Positions 43,378 to 53,128 are shown, counted from the stretch's first letter. The stretch: 64,000 bases of DNA from Alkalihalobacillus sp047302405 (GCF_047302405.1 NZ_CP154853.1:1984001-2048000), one strand, 5' to 3'. The notes: generated from the sequence alone by a model not told the origin. A program made the numbers and translations.

Positions 43378-45744
43378 TCATTCCTCCTCTTTATCCTTGA
43401 CTAGTTGTTGTAAGTCGCTCTTAGTTAACGTCATTAAATCATTCACTTCAAATGATTCTTCTTTTACAATTCGTTCTGCTTGTAACTGAATCAACTGCTC
43501 GACTGTATTAACGACAAATCGACCGTTGCCTTGATGCCCTGCATCTGGAATAATTTTTTGTAAAAACAGTTCCGCTTCTTTTGTCAACTGATAGCCTAAC
43601 TTTTTCACCTTTTGGCCCATCATTTTTTGTAATTCAGCTTTTTTATAAGAAGAAAAGACGATATTTTTTGGAAATCTCGAGCGAATTCCTGGATTGCTGT
43701 TGATTAAACCTTCCATCTCGTCTTCATAACCTGCTAAAATAACAACTAAATTTTCTTGGTGAGTACTCATTTCTTGTAACAATGTGGCAATTGCCTCCTT
43801 GCCAAAATCACCGCGCCCATCAGAAAATAAGGAGTAAGCTTCATCAATAAACAGAACGCCCCCTAAGGCATCACGTATTTTTTCCTTCGTTTTTGCCGCT
43901 GTTTGCCCCATATAACCAGCGACTAACTCAGAGCGACTAGCGACCACTAAATGACCTCTTTTTAACACCCCAAGCTCTTTTAAAACTCGAGCATAAATTT
44001 GGGCAACGGTCGTTTTACCTGTACCAGAAGCACCAGAAAAAATCGTATTCAGTTGAATCGCATTTGTTGGCAAGTTTTCTTTTCTTCTCAGCTGTTGAAC
44101 TTTAATAAAGGATGTCAGCTTGTCCAATTCCATTTTCACCTGTTCTAAACCAATCAATGACTTCAATTCTAATTGAGCATTTTGCTCTTGGTCCTTTTCA
44201 CCTTCCGGAAGAAAGTTCTTTTCTTCTAATAAAACATAGTCAGCGGTCCCAGCTTCTTCACCAGTACTTTTGGCTCCCTTTTCAAAGATCGCATCTAAAA
44301 TAATATTTTTAACCGTTCTTGCATTGCCAAAAGATTCATCCACCTGTGCACGTTCTATTCGTTCCAGCAAAGCCTTTTTGGCTGGTTCTGATAAAAGAAA
44401 ATCATTCTCAGATGCGACTTTTTCACCAATTCGTAAAAGCTCTTTACTTGAATAATCCTCGACATGGAAGTGATTTTGCTCCGGAAATCGACTTCTTAAT
44501 CCTGGATTAGAGCGCAAAAATACATTCATTTCATCCGGATAACCTGCTAAAACAACAGCAAACGTTCCAGCTTTTTTTTCATTAGTCATGGCAGAGACTA
44601 GAGTATCAATAACCGTTTGCCCATAATCATTACTAGAGGCACCAGAACGTTTTAAACTATACGCCTCATCAATAAAAAGCACACCACCACTTGCTTTCTC
44701 TATCGCTTGTAGTGTTTGCTCTTCGGTTTGACCAACGTAGGCTCCTACTAATTGGGAACGGTCCACTTCATGTACTTCCGAATGTTCAAGTAACCCTAGT
44801 TCATAATAGATTTTGGCCATTAACCGTGCAAGTGTCGTTTTTCCCGTGCCTGGGTTCCCTGTAAAAATCATATGTAAGCTAAGTTCATCTTTTGCGGAAA
44901 ATCCTAATTCAGTTCTTCTTTTTTGATATTGCAAATATTGATAAAGCTTTTCAATTCTTTCTTTAATTGGTTCAAGACCAATCATTTTATCAAGCTGGCT
45001 TAAGGCAGAAACCTCATGATCAGTTGACGTAAGTTGCTCCATTTGCTTATTCCATTGTTCGGCAACCTTTTGAATGTTCTCTGTCGCCTCTTTGATTTGC
45101 CTTAATTGTTCGGCTGAGTAATAAATACCCGAAATCGATTTCGCATATTCCTTAGTTGCTTTTAAAATCAATAAAAAGGGCTCCTCCATTTGTTTATATA
45201 AAGAGCGTAATTGTAAAATCAATGAATAACGAGGAACGTCTTCTAAATGAGTTGAACTTTGCTCTAACTCTTGGCACGCTTTTTCGATTCTTTCAAGATT
45301 CTCAAAATAAGCTTCAGCAAACTGATAATATTGCTCAGCTCTTTCCTTTTTAGCCGAATGATGATCGGTTTCTCTTATGGTCGGAAAAGCTGTCGGAATG
45401 TCAATCTCACTATAAGACTGTAATACAAATTCCACTTGCCATTTTTTCACCTCTAGATTGGTCGGGTCAAACAATAATGCTTGTTCAAGCCATTTATACA
45501 TCAGCCCGTCATATTGGCCTATTCGCTCATACCTTTTTTCGATTAACAACGTATATAGACAAGTTTTTAATTTCCCCTTTTTTGATTGTCCATTTTCTAA
45601 TGTTTCGTCCTCTTTATCTTCCATTCGCTCCAATTGCTTTAACAAAGCTAAAGCCTTCGCTTCTGAAAAAGGGTGAGAGGATTTTTTTATTTCTATTAAC
45701 CATTCATCAATTTCTTCTAGCGACCATTTGTGTTCGATCAACAT
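43378..45744 (-). CDS. CbxX/SpoVK-type protein with two AAA+ domains
   Basis: About 788 residues. A helical N-terminal region of ~230 residues (TPR-like) precedes two AAA+ modules. The first has GNPGTGKTTLAR and GVLFIDEAYSLKRS; the second has GASGTGKTTVAQ and GVLFIDEAYSLFSD. Each has a sensor/arginine-finger stretch (NPGLRSRFPE; NPGIRSRFPK). Both modules keep Walker A and B, so both should bind and hydrolyse ATP. SpoVK has one such module. Bacterial double forms are less common. Cellular role unknown. Confidence 0.85.
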   Translation of the reverse strand: MLIEHKWSLEEIDEWLIEIKKSSHPFSEAKALALLKQLERMEDKEDETLENGQSKKGKLKTCLYTLLIEKRYERIGQYDGLMYKWLEQALLFDPTNLEVKKWQVEFVLQSYSEIDIPTAFPTIRETDHHSAKKERAEQYYQFAEAYFENLERIEKACQELEQSSTHLEDVPRYSLILQLRSLYKQMEEPFLLILKATKEYAKSISGIYYSAEQLRQIKEATENIQKVAEQWNKQMEQLTSTDHEVSALSQLDKMIGLEPIKERIEKLYQYLQYQKRRTELGFSAKDELSLHMIFTGNPGTGKTTLARLMAKIYYELGLLEHSEVHEVDRSQLVGAYVGQTEEQTLQAIEKASGGVLFIDEAYSLKRSGASSNDYGQTVIDTLVSAMTNEKKAGTFAVVLAGYPDEMNVFLRSNPGLRSRFPEQNHFHVEDYSSKELLRIGEKVASENDFLLSEPAKKALLERIERAQVDESFGNARTVKNIILDAIFEKGAKSTGEEAGTADYVLLEEKNFLPEGEKDQEQNAQLELKSLIGLEQVKMELDKLTSFIKVQQLRRKENLPTNAIQLNTIFSGASGTGKTTVAQIYARVLKELGVLKRGHLVVASRSELVAGYMGQTAAKTKEKIRDALGGVLFIDEAYSLFSDGRGDFGKEAIATLLQEMSTHQENLVVILAGYEDEMEGLINSNPGIRSRFPKNIVFSSYKKAELQKMMGQKVKKLGYQLTKEAELFLQKIIPDAGHQGNGRFVVNTVEQLIQLQAERIVKEESFEVNDLMTLTKSDLQQLVKDKEEE

Positions 45745-45828
45745 ACTCACCACTTTCTATTTACAGTCCAATTTTAACAAACTTTAAAAACAAACGCACT
45801 TTTAAAAAGCTTAACCGTGGGTGTGCAA

Positions 45829-46293
45829 TCAGCGTTTTTTCACTTGAAAGAAAATAATTCTCCTATTCATCAAGCGCTGACATTGATACATCCCAAAACC
45901 AATGCTTGCCCCTAATGTATTTAAAATCAAATCATCGACATCCGCCACACGATACAAAAACGTGAATTGAAGTAATTCAATCGTCATTGAAGTTAAAAAA
46001 CCATATAAAGTGATAAGAATAAACCGCTTTTTTGCTTTAAGTAATTGTGGTAATAAATATCCAAGTGGTATAAATAAAATGATATTTCCGATTAAAATTT
46101 TGAATGGATCGATGATTGAATCACTGAAAATACTTATCCGATAAATGCTTCGTAAAGGAATTAAGTTGTAATTCCGGCCACCAGGACCTGCTTCTCCTAA
46201 AGAAGCTCCATAATTCCATGCAAATAACGTTAAATAAATCAAAGCGATGATATATATATAAAATAGGACTCTCACTCCAGAAATTGACCTCAT
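45829..46293 (-). CDS. VanZ-like membrane protein
   Basis: 154 residues with four or five membrane helices. NLIPLRSIYR, GNIILFIPLGYLLPQL, ELLQFTF and RVADVDDLILNTLGASIGF are the VanZ/phosphotransbutyrylase-like signature. VanZ gives teicoplanin tolerance in enterococci. The native role here is unknown. Confidence 0.85.
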   Translation of the reverse strand: MRSISGVRVLFYIYIIALIYLTLFAWNYGASLGEAGPGGRNYNLIPLRSIYRISIFSDSIIDPFKILIGNIILFIPLGYLLPQLLKAKKRFILITLYGFLTSMTIELLQFTFLYRVADVDDLILNTLGASIGFGMYQCQRLMNRRIIFFQVKKR

Positions 46294-46390
46294 ACTAATT
46301 AAACCCCCAAATAAAATGAATTCGTTATTAGTTAACAGTATTCAAGGGGTTGTCTATTTATTTCTAACGAATCAACAATTCAATTCCTCT

Positions 46391-46463
46391 AAAAAAAGAC
46401 GAAAAGAAGGGCTGAACCCTCAAAGGTCATTTTCATGACTTTGGGACAGCCCTCTTTTTTTCT
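46391..46463. terminator. Two-way terminator
   Basis: AGGGCTG...CAGCCCT with an inner stem (AAAGTCATG/CATGAC), flanked by AAAAAAAG and TTTTTTTCTT. Confidence 0.75.
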
Positions 46464-46465
46464 TA

Positions 46466-46606
46466 TTACCCTTTAGGCGGAATATAATCTGGTTGCTCAT
46501 TTCCTTTATTGTTCATTTTTTTGCCTTTATTTGAATCACTTTTACGTGGTTGTGTTCCTAAATGATTCGGTCGAAATTTATCAAAGGCATGTTGCGATTT
46601 AGCCAT
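46466..46606 (-). CDS. sspN: Small acid-soluble spore protein N
   Basis: 46 residues, MAKSQHAFDKFRPNHLGTQP, then RKSDSNKGKKMNNKGNEQPD, ending YIPPKG. The HLGTQP...NKGKKM pattern is typical of SspN. Start behind GGAGGGG. Forespore-made minor SASP. Its presence supports a spore-forming host. Confidence 0.8.
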   Translation of the reverse strand: MAKSQHAFDKFRPNHLGTQPRKSDSNKGKKMNNKGNEQPDYIPPKG

Positions 46607-46656
46607 TTAATCCCCTCCTACTTTATAGGGTGGATTTTTTTGAATGATTTATGCCT

Positions 46657-46788
46657 TTAGGACTTTGTTGATAAATGGCGCTTCTCCCATCGTTCTTCTA
46701 ATTGTTCCATCCGTTGTTCATCATTTAAAATCTCTTCTTTATTTTCTCGAACTAATTCTTCAAATGATAATTTTCTGACTTTTCTCAT
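46657..46788 (-). CDS. FbpB-like small basic protein
   Basis: 43 residues, MRKVRKLSFEELVRENKEEI, then LNDEQRMEQLEERWEKRHLS, then TKS. This resembles the small basic proteins of the FbpB family, which in B. subtilis are Fur-regulated partners of a small RNA. No clear Fur box was found here, so regulation by iron is not shown. Confidence 0.6.
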   Translation of the reverse strand: MRKVRKLSFEELVRENKEEILNDEQRMEQLEERWEKRHLSTKS

Positions 46789-46847
46789 AATAAAACCCCT
46801 TTCTTTAATTTATAGTTTACCTACATATAAGAGGTTCTATACTTCCC

Positions 46848-47561
46848 TCATTTCTTTTTTTGTTTAGGACTGATATACACGTCTCCTTTTTCATTCATAC
46901 TCATCACAAAAATATCTCTTACATTTGCATACCCTTTTTTCTGTATGAGCTTTCTTACTTTATTCATTCCCCCTACCTTATTAGCATTTTTCTCAACCAC
47001 TTTCCCATCTTGAATGAGTATGGTTGAATAACCAGATGACTTAGGCGATTTATTTTTGTCTTTTAAAGTAATTGGATTATATTTATCTTTTTTGATTACA
47101 CTGATTTGACCATTCATTTCAAGTACGGCATAATCAACTTCTGCTAAGTTACTTGCATTTTTTAACCGTAAATCCATCATCAGTTGTTCTAATGTAATCC
47201 GTGTCTTTTTTAATTGCTCATTTAAAATGATACCATGACGAATAATAATAATCGGTTCATCCTCAATGACTCTTCTAAATTTAGGGGTTTTAAGGGCAAT
47301 TAAGGATAACGCAAAATGAATAAACGCGATAACGGCGGCCGCTGTCATCGGACCTTTTAACGGTAATTCGCCATCGGTTAAAGGAGCCCCGAGAATATCC
47401 CCAATGACAACTCCAAAAATAAAATCTAGAGGATCAATTGAACTCATTGAACGCTGCCCCAATACCTTTACTAATAAAAAAATGTAAAGATAAACGATCA
47501 CACCTCGAATAAAAAATCCGTATATAGGTAGGGTTTCAGCACCTGTCCAAAACTCAAACAT
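46848..47561 (-). CDS. DUF421 membrane protein (YetF/YcaP type)
   Basis: 237 residues. Two or three N-terminal helices (GVIVYLYIFLLVKVLGQRSM; FIHFALSLIAL) are followed by the conserved ...DPLDFIFGVVIGDILGAPLT and a soluble C-terminal domain (EPIIIIRHGIILNEQLKKTR). In spores related proteins affect germination, which is not shown here. Confidence 0.85.
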   Translation of the reverse strand: MFEFWTGAETLPIYGFFIRGVIVYLYIFLLVKVLGQRSMSSIDPLDFIFGVVIGDILGAPLTDGELPLKGPMTAAAVIAFIHFALSLIALKTPKFRRVIEDEPIIIIRHGIILNEQLKKTRITLEQLMMDLRLKNASNLAEVDYAVLEMNGQISVIKKDKYNPITLKDKNKSPKSSGYSTILIQDGKVVEKNANKVGGMNKVRKLIQKKGYANVRDIFVMSMNEKGDVYISPKQKKK

Positions 47562-47775
47562 CTCGTCCCACCCTCTTTCTAAACGATTTCGTTTATCACT
47601 CTGTACGATTTACTCTCTCAACTTTCGCAGCGTATAATTGACCTTTAACCGTTGATAAAGATTAACTTTAGGGCGATACAATACTCAAATTGACTTTACA
47701 TGAACGGTTCAATCGTTGACAGTCTGAACACATCTCTTCGTAGGCTGTTGAAGGAAACTGTGCATTAAAATTAAG

Positions 47776-47905
47776 AGCTCCGGCTGTCGCTCCCAAAACC
47801 ATACTCCGCGTCCTGCGGGAACCTTGCGAGCCTCCTCGGCACACCTGCGGGGTCTCGCTCCACGGTTTATTCCCGCGGGAGTCTCCGTATGGTTTTGTCC
47901 GCTAA
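47776..47905 (-). repeat. GC-rich dispersed structured element, copy A
   Basis: About 130 bp, far richer in GC than its surroundings. Read on the minus strand: GCGGACAAAACCATACGGAG, CCCGCGGGAATAAACCG, GCGAGACCCCGC, GAGGAGGCTCGC, GGACGCGGAGTATGGTTTTG. AAAACCATAC pairs with GTATGGTTTT and GCGAG with CTCGC. The stretch 47562-48465 holds only this copy, copy B and AT-rich spacer. Frames read through it are not genes. Confidence 0.85.
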
Positions 47906-48224
47906 GTGTAGGGGAGATGCTTGATGATAGGGCCATTCTCAATCAGCTATTTCTAACGCAGAAGAACCTTCTTTTTCACTTTGTTGGTTATGGAACTAAA
48001 TAGGTAGTTACCACCTATTTTTTCCTAAGTCTGTAGTCATCAAAATACAGGATAAACAAGCTCGATCATCTAGCTAATGTACAGAGCATCCACACTGATT
48101 TGTTTACAACTGTAACGGAATGAGTCATGGAAGGAGAAAAATCATTCTCAAGCTACTGTACGTTGAAGTAATGACTGTTTTTTTGTTCAATGAGAAAACT
48201 GAACCTAGATTCGATTCCATTATC

Positions 48225-48352
48225 TAGCGGACAAACAGACACGGAGACTCCCGCAGGAATAAACCGTCCAATGAGACCCCGCAAGTGTGCTGAGGAGGCT
48301 CATGAGGTTCCTGCAGGACGCGGAGTGTCTGTTTGGGAGCGACCGCCGGAGG
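48225..48352 (+). repeat. GC-rich dispersed structured element, copy B
   Basis: Same element as copy A in inverted orientation, 320 bp away. The stems covary: AAACAGACAC pairs with GTGTCTGTTT where copy A has AAAACCATAC/GTATGGTTTT, and ATGAG with CTCAT where copy A has GCGAG/CTCGC. Confidence 0.85.
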
Positions 48353-48465
48353 GCATTGTACATTGTATATTTTTTCTTGATGCGCAGTTTATCCGTTTGG
48401 TGTGATAGTATGTTCTCGCTTTTCAAACGTGTCGTTGAACGGATTTTCTTGATGCGAAAGTTGAG

Positions 48466-48627
48466 TTACTCACTTTTATCTTCTTTAAAACCTTTCTCGC
48501 TCATTTTCGCGACTTCAATTTCAGCAAATGAACCTGAATGAAAATCTTCTTTTGGAAAAGAGGTTTGCGAATTTATTTTTGTTCGTTTTGTTTGACTGTC
48601 TTTTTTTGCTCTTTTTTGAGAGACCAT
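48466..48627 (-). CDS. Small basic protein, unknown
   Basis: 53 residues, beginning MVSQKRAKKDSQTKRTKINS and ending KGFKEDKSE, with AAAGGAG ten bases before the ATG. Rich in Lys, Ser and Gln with no hydrophobic core, as in minor spore proteins, but no family was recognised. Confidence 0.5.
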   Translation of the reverse strand: MVSQKRAKKDSQTKRTKINSQTSFPKEDFHSGSFAEIEVAKMSEKGFKEDKSE

Positions 48628-48717
48628 AATGGACCAGCTCCTTTAATTGATATCGCTCGTTAGTTTAACCGTTCCTCCCTTTTTTATGAAGATCCCCGCC
48701 ATAAAAAACGAAAATAA

Positions 48718-48762
48718 AGAAGTAGATGAAAAAGCACTACGCCTTCCATCTACTTCTTTTTA
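48718..48762 (-). terminator. Terminator of the RND exporter gene
   Basis: AAGAAGTAGATG pairs with CATCTACTTCTT (12 bp), followed by TTTATTTTCG on the minus strand. Confidence 0.75.
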
Positions 48763-48792
48763 ACCTTTTATATTGTCTCGATTTTGACCGTT

Positions 48793-51700
48793 TTAATCTT
48801 TCTTTTTCGAAGAGTCAACAATTCGTTCTAACAATTCTAGAATCTCTTCTTTCGAAATATCTGTTTTCTCTTCACTTTTGTTGTGGGATTCAGAGTTTTC
48901 TTCTTTTTCGTTCTCATCGTCCTTTTTGTCTTTTTTTACTTCTTCTGCTATTGTCTCTTCTGTTTCAGTTGGTAAGACGATAGAATGTTGTCTTGTTTCA
49001 CGAGGGAGTTCTTTAAGTTCCTCTACTTCAACATATTCACCTTCCACTGTGACATATCGTTTTTTCTTTTTACGCATTTCACTATCTAACAGACTGTAAA
49101 CAACTGGTATTACAAATAAGGATAGGAATGTACTACTGATCAAACCTCCAATGACAACAAGTGCCATCGGTTGTTGCATTTCAGCCCCTTCTCCAATACC
49201 AAGCGCTAGAGGAACCATTCCTAAAATCGCCGTTAAAGAAGTTAAGACAATCGGACGAGTACGATCTTGAACCCCTTTTACTAACGCATCATAGGAAGCC
49301 ATTCCCCGTGCTTTTAACTGGTTCACATAATCAACTAATACGATCGCGTTATTCACGACAATTCCAATTAAGACCATCCCCCCTATAAAGACCGTAATGC
49401 CAATTGGTGTTTGCGTAATCGTTAAAATAAAAGCAACCCCAATGACAACAAGTGGCACAGTAAACATAATAATAAATGGCGCTTTAAAAGATTCAAATTG
49501 GGCCGCCATTACTAGGTAAATGAAAATAATCCCAAGTACAAGAGCCAGTATCATACTGCCAATTGAATCATCCAATAATTCACGTTCTCCACCATAAAAT
49601 AAACTTGTTGTATCACCAAAGTCTAAATCATCAACGATCGTGTTAATTTCATTCGTAATCGCATTTAACGTCGTGTCTGTTGTATAGAAAACCGTAAATT
49701 CAACCGCTTCCTCTTGTTCAAGACGATTAATGGTGGCCGTGCTTTCTCCTTCAACAATTTCGGCGACATCACTTAAGGCAATAAATTCATTCGCTGAATT
49801 CCTAATTTGGATATTTTCTAAGGCATCAATATCCTCAATAAAATCGGGATGTAGTGAAACGACAATGTCATAAATATCATGGTCTTCTGTTTGTATACTA
49901 GAAGCTGTTTGACCTGTCGTGAGTCTATTAATTTCGTTTGCGATTTGAGCTGGAGCAAGGCCATTCTCACGAGCTGCTTCCGGATCAACTTCAATCGCAA
50001 TTTCTGGAACAAGTTCCTCAATGCTTATTTCAACAGTCCGAACCATATTTAAATCTTCTAACTCTAGTTGTAACTCCTCAGCGTGGTCATAGAGACGGTC
50101 TGGATTTGCATCACTAATCGTAAAGGTAATCGTATTAGCATCTGCACCAAGTGCTGTTAAGGTTGAAGCAGAAATATCAGCGTCACTATCGGCACGAGTT
50201 AAATCCCTCTCTATCGATTCTATAAATTCACTTGTACTTACCGATCTTTGGTCAAGAGCAACCATCGATACTTGGATTTGAGCCTGGTGACTGCTTCCAC
50301 CACCCATACTTTCTGCTGTTGATCCAGTTGTACTGACGTAATTAGCCACTTCATTATGGTCATTCAAAATCTCTTCAACGGACTCAACAGCTTCTTGAGT
50401 ACGCGCTAAGGAAGTTCCATTTTCCATTTCAATATCAATTGTAAAGGAGCCTTGATCACTGTCTGGTAAAAATTCGACTCCAACCGTTGTTAAACCAAGA
50501 CCACCAACAACAAGAGAGATAGCGGTAATCATTAACACTGTTATACGGTGATTAAGCACCCACTCAGCTGCCGATTTCAACATTTGCATCGATTTGGACT
50601 GGATTCGTTTTTCTTCTAAGTTTTCAGTAGGGGTTTTTAACCATCTACTAGCAATCATCGGAATAACAGTAACAGCTACAATTAAGGAAGCAATTAAACT
50701 AAAAGATACCGTTAAGGCAAATTCAGCAAATAAATTCCCTATTAATCCGCTTATAAAAACGATTGGCAAGAAAACGGATATTGTCGTTAATGTAGAAGCG
50801 GTAATCGCTGCGGCAACCTCTTTTGTTCCATCAAGTGCTGCTAGTTTTGGATCCTTTCTCATCGATAAATGTCGATATATATTTTCGATAACGACGATCG
50901 CATTATCAATTAACATCCCTATTCCTAGAGCTAAGCCACCGAGACTCATTAAGTTAAGACCGATGTTAGTAAAATACATAAACGCAAAAGTTGTAATAAC
51001 GGAAAATGGTATCGCAATCCCAATAATTAATGGTGTCCTCATATTTCTTAAAAAGAAAAATAGAACGAGCATCGCCAAGATTCCACCAAAGATTAGGGCA
51101 TTTGTCACACTATTAATCGATAAGTTGATAAATTCCCCTTCATCATATAAAGAGACTACTTCTAAATCCTCATATTTTGATTCATTCAGCATTTCAGATA
51201 AACGATCATTTACTGCATTTGAAACGGCGACTGTATTTGCTTCGGATTCCTTCATGACCGTAAACTGAATCGCTTCTTCTTGATCAGCACGTGTAATCAC
51301 TTGACGATCCTTTGCACCAATTTCAACAGAGGCAATATCAGTAAGCTGAATTTCTTCTCCTGTTTGAGGATTCACACTTACGACTAATTGTTCAATGTCT
51401 TCCACACTTGTTAATTCACTAATGACACGAGTTGTTAAATTAAGCTCATCGGTTATCACCGTTCCACCAGGCATCGCGACATTATGAGCTTGAATAATAC
51501 CCACTACATCCTCTTGAGTCAAACCTGTAGCGACAAGTTCATCTTGATCTAAGTACACTTGAACTTCTTCAATAATCGAGCCAGATTCATTGACGCTTGC
51601 AACACCTGGGATTTTTGTCACTTCGCTTTGCAAATCAAAAACAATATCTTGGAATTCCGCGACGGGTTCATTTGAGGTTATCGCCAATTGTAAAGTTGGC

Positions 51701-52095
51701 ATCATTGATGGATCAAATTTTAAAAAGCTCGGTTCATTTGCCCCATCAGGAAGAGGGATTTGACGAATCGTATTAATAATATCTAACTCAACGTCATCAA
51801 TTGATGCGGACCAATCAAATTCTAATAAAATTAACGCCGTTCCTTCAGACGTTTGGGAGGTCATTCTTTTTAAACCAGAAGTGGTGGACAGCTGGCTTTC
51901 TAGAGGTACAGTTACTCTATCCAATACTTCTTCAGGACTTGCCCCATTATAGCTTGTTACAACCGCAGCAATGGGCGGGTTAATATTTGGGAACAATTGT
52001 AATGGTAAATTAGTTAACGATACAAATCCAAATATTAAAAAGAAAAGCATCGCGACGATCGTAAATTTCGGTCGCCTTATTGAAAAATTTGTCAT
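48793..52095 (-). CDS. swrC: RND-family exporter (SwrC/YerP-like)
   Basis: 1100 residues with the AcrB layout: a helix at 10-30, a large periplasm-side loop (here outside the membrane), six helices at about 335-500, a second loop, and six helices at about 860-1010. The conserved GGLALGIGMLIDNAIVVIEN is in helix 4. B. subtilis SwrC exports surfactin and aids swarming. This copy is ~35 residues longer because of a charged Lys/Glu tail. The gene follows a MarR gene whose promoter region shares a TTAA-N5-TTAA site with this one. Confidence 0.88.
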   Translation of the reverse strand: MTNFSIRRPKFTIVAMLFFLIFGFVSLTNLPLQLFPNINPPIAAVVTSYNGASPEEVLDRVTVPLESQLSTTSGLKRMTSQTSEGTALILLEFDWSASIDDVELDIINTIRQIPLPDGANEPSFLKFDPSMMPTLQLAITSNEPVAEFQDIVFDLQSEVTKIPGVASVNESGSIIEEVQVYLDQDELVATGLTQEDVVGIIQAHNVAMPGGTVITDELNLTTRVISELTSVEDIEQLVVSVNPQTGEEIQLTDIASVEIGAKDRQVITRADQEEAIQFTVMKESEANTVAVSNAVNDRLSEMLNESKYEDLEVVSLYDEGEFINLSINSVTNALIFGGILAMLVLFFFLRNMRTPLIIGIAIPFSVITTFAFMYFTNIGLNLMSLGGLALGIGMLIDNAIVVIENIYRHLSMRKDPKLAALDGTKEVAAAITASTLTTISVFLPIVFISGLIGNLFAEFALTVSFSLIASLIVAVTVIPMIASRWLKTPTENLEEKRIQSKSMQMLKSAAEWVLNHRITVLMITAISLVVGGLGLTTVGVEFLPDSDQGSFTIDIEMENGTSLARTQEAVESVEEILNDHNEVANYVSTTGSTAESMGGGSSHQAQIQVSMVALDQRSVSTSEFIESIERDLTRADSDADISASTLTALGADANTITFTISDANPDRLYDHAEELQLELEDLNMVRTVEISIEELVPEIAIEVDPEAARENGLAPAQIANEINRLTTGQTASSIQTEDHDIYDIVVSLHPDFIEDIDALENIQIRNSANEFIALSDVAEIVEGESTATINRLEQEEAVEFTVFYTTDTTLNAITNEINTIVDDLDFGDTTSLFYGGERELLDDSIGSMILALVLGIIFIYLVMAAQFESFKAPFIIMFTVPLVVIGVAFILTITQTPIGITVFIGGMVLIGIVVNNAIVLVDYVNQLKARGMASYDALVKGVQDRTRPIVLTSLTAILGMVPLALGIGEGAEMQQPMALVVIGGLISSTFLSLFVIPVVYSLLDSEMRKKKKRYVTVEGEYVEVEELKELPRETRQHSIVLPTETEETIAEEVKKDKKDDENEKEENSESHNKSEEKTDISKEEILELLERIVDSSKKKD

Positions 52096-52139
52096 ACTAA
52101 GCTCCTACTCCTTTTCTATAACTTATTTCCTTTTTTACA

Positions 52140-52169
52140 GTTAAGTTTCTTAACAGTTAAATTACTTAA
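52140..52169. promoter_or_regulatory. Two TTAA-N5-TTAA sites upstream of the RND gene
   Basis: GTTAAGTTTCTTAAC (52140-52154) is a perfect 6+3+6 dyad. TTAAATTACTTAA follows at once. They lie in the leader of the exporter gene. A third site of the same design (TTAA-CTAAA-TTAA) lies upstream of the MarR gene near 52820. Likely MarR operators. Confidence 0.5.
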
Positions 52170-52311
52170 TTAAATCCCATGTTAAATTTGTTATTCTCAT
52201 ATGTCAATGAATATGCCGATTTAAATGGCTGTTCCCTTAACTTCACAAATTCATGTAACAAATCCGCCACATTCTTCATAAAAAAATAGTCTTTGGTAAT
52301 TTATCCCTAGT

Positions 52312-52764
52312 TTATTTTGTTCTTTTCGCTTCTTCCCTTACAATTTTTTCAAACATCTCTACTGTTTTAGATACTTGCTTTAAATCATCCATTGGGATTT
52401 TTGTAAAATATTCTTTTAAAACTTTTTGTTCAAACTTATCTAATTCTTCCTTAATCTTTTTCCCCTTTTCTCCCAGTTCTAATTGTACTTCACGGCGATT
52501 CTCTTTTTTGATTGTACGAATGAGCAAATCATCTTCCTCAAGCTTATTTACTAATTGTGTGATTGCACTTTTACTCACTTCTAAATAGTCAGCCATTTCT
52601 TTTAAAGTAATCTTTGGATTTCTTAAATATAAAAATAAGATAGCTTCTTGTTTTTTAGTAAGTTGGACTTGACTTAAGTGGCCGATTTGCGGCAAGACAT
52701 ATTTTCCAATACTATGTATGGCTGTTTCTATTTTTAATAATATTTCTCGATATTCTTCCATCAT
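52312..52764 (-). CDS. MarR-family regulator of the RND exporter
   Basis: 150 residues. Winged helix at about 50-105 (LFLYLRNPKITLKEMADYLE; VSKSAITQLVNKLEEDDLLI; then RTIKKENRREVQLELGEKG). It lies upstream of the exporter on the same strand. Such pairs usually mean repression relieved by toxic ligands. Confidence 0.85.
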   Translation of the reverse strand: MMEEYREILLKIETAIHSIGKYVLPQIGHLSQVQLTKKQEAILFLYLRNPKITLKEMADYLEVSKSAITQLVNKLEEDDLLIRTIKKENRREVQLELGEKGKKIKEELDKFEQKVLKEYFTKIPMDDLKQVSKTVEMFEKIVREEAKRTK

Positions 52765-52942
52765 GTTCGTTACCCCATTCCCTAAAAATTACTCCTTATG
52801 AAACGAAACACTTTAATTTAGTTAATCAAACAACGAAAAAAATAGCAAATTATATGTTATTTTGGTTATGCTGCATGCCTGCAGCAATCACGGGAGATCG
52901 GGAGTCTGCTCGTTAAAATATAGAGTTACATTAGTCAGCTTA

Positions 52943-53011
52943 CTCCGCCAGCTCCATACCCTACGCGTTCCGCGGATGAATCGGAAGTCTCCGGGTATTG
53001 CGCTGGCTCCG
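52943..53011 (-). repeat. GC-rich dispersed element, short copy C
   Basis: A shorter relative of copies A and B: GCCAGC...ATACCCGGAGACTTCCG...CGCGTAGGGTAT...GCTGGC on the minus strand. The outer stem is again paired (ATACCC/GGGTAT) with different bases. The rest of 52765-53035 has no gene. Confidence 0.6.
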
Positions 53012-53040
53012 TTTTGGTTATGGAAAAAGCATTCAAATTG

Positions 53041-53080
53041 AAAAAAGCCATGGAAGATTGGCTCTTCTCATGACTTTTTA
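53041..53080 (-). terminator. Aconitase gene terminator
   Basis: AAAAAG-CATG-AAGA...TCTT-CATG-CTTTTTT hairpin on the minus strand. Confidence 0.7.
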
Positions 53081-53128
53081 CTTTAAAAGGGCTTTTTTGA
53101 CTGACCCTCTTTTATTATTTTAACTTGA

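Noticed and set aside
47709..47942. Open frame of 77 codons with a homologue at 48190-48405
   Set aside because: Both frames are translations of the GC-rich dispersed element. Similarity comes from the repeat, and neither has a ribosome site.
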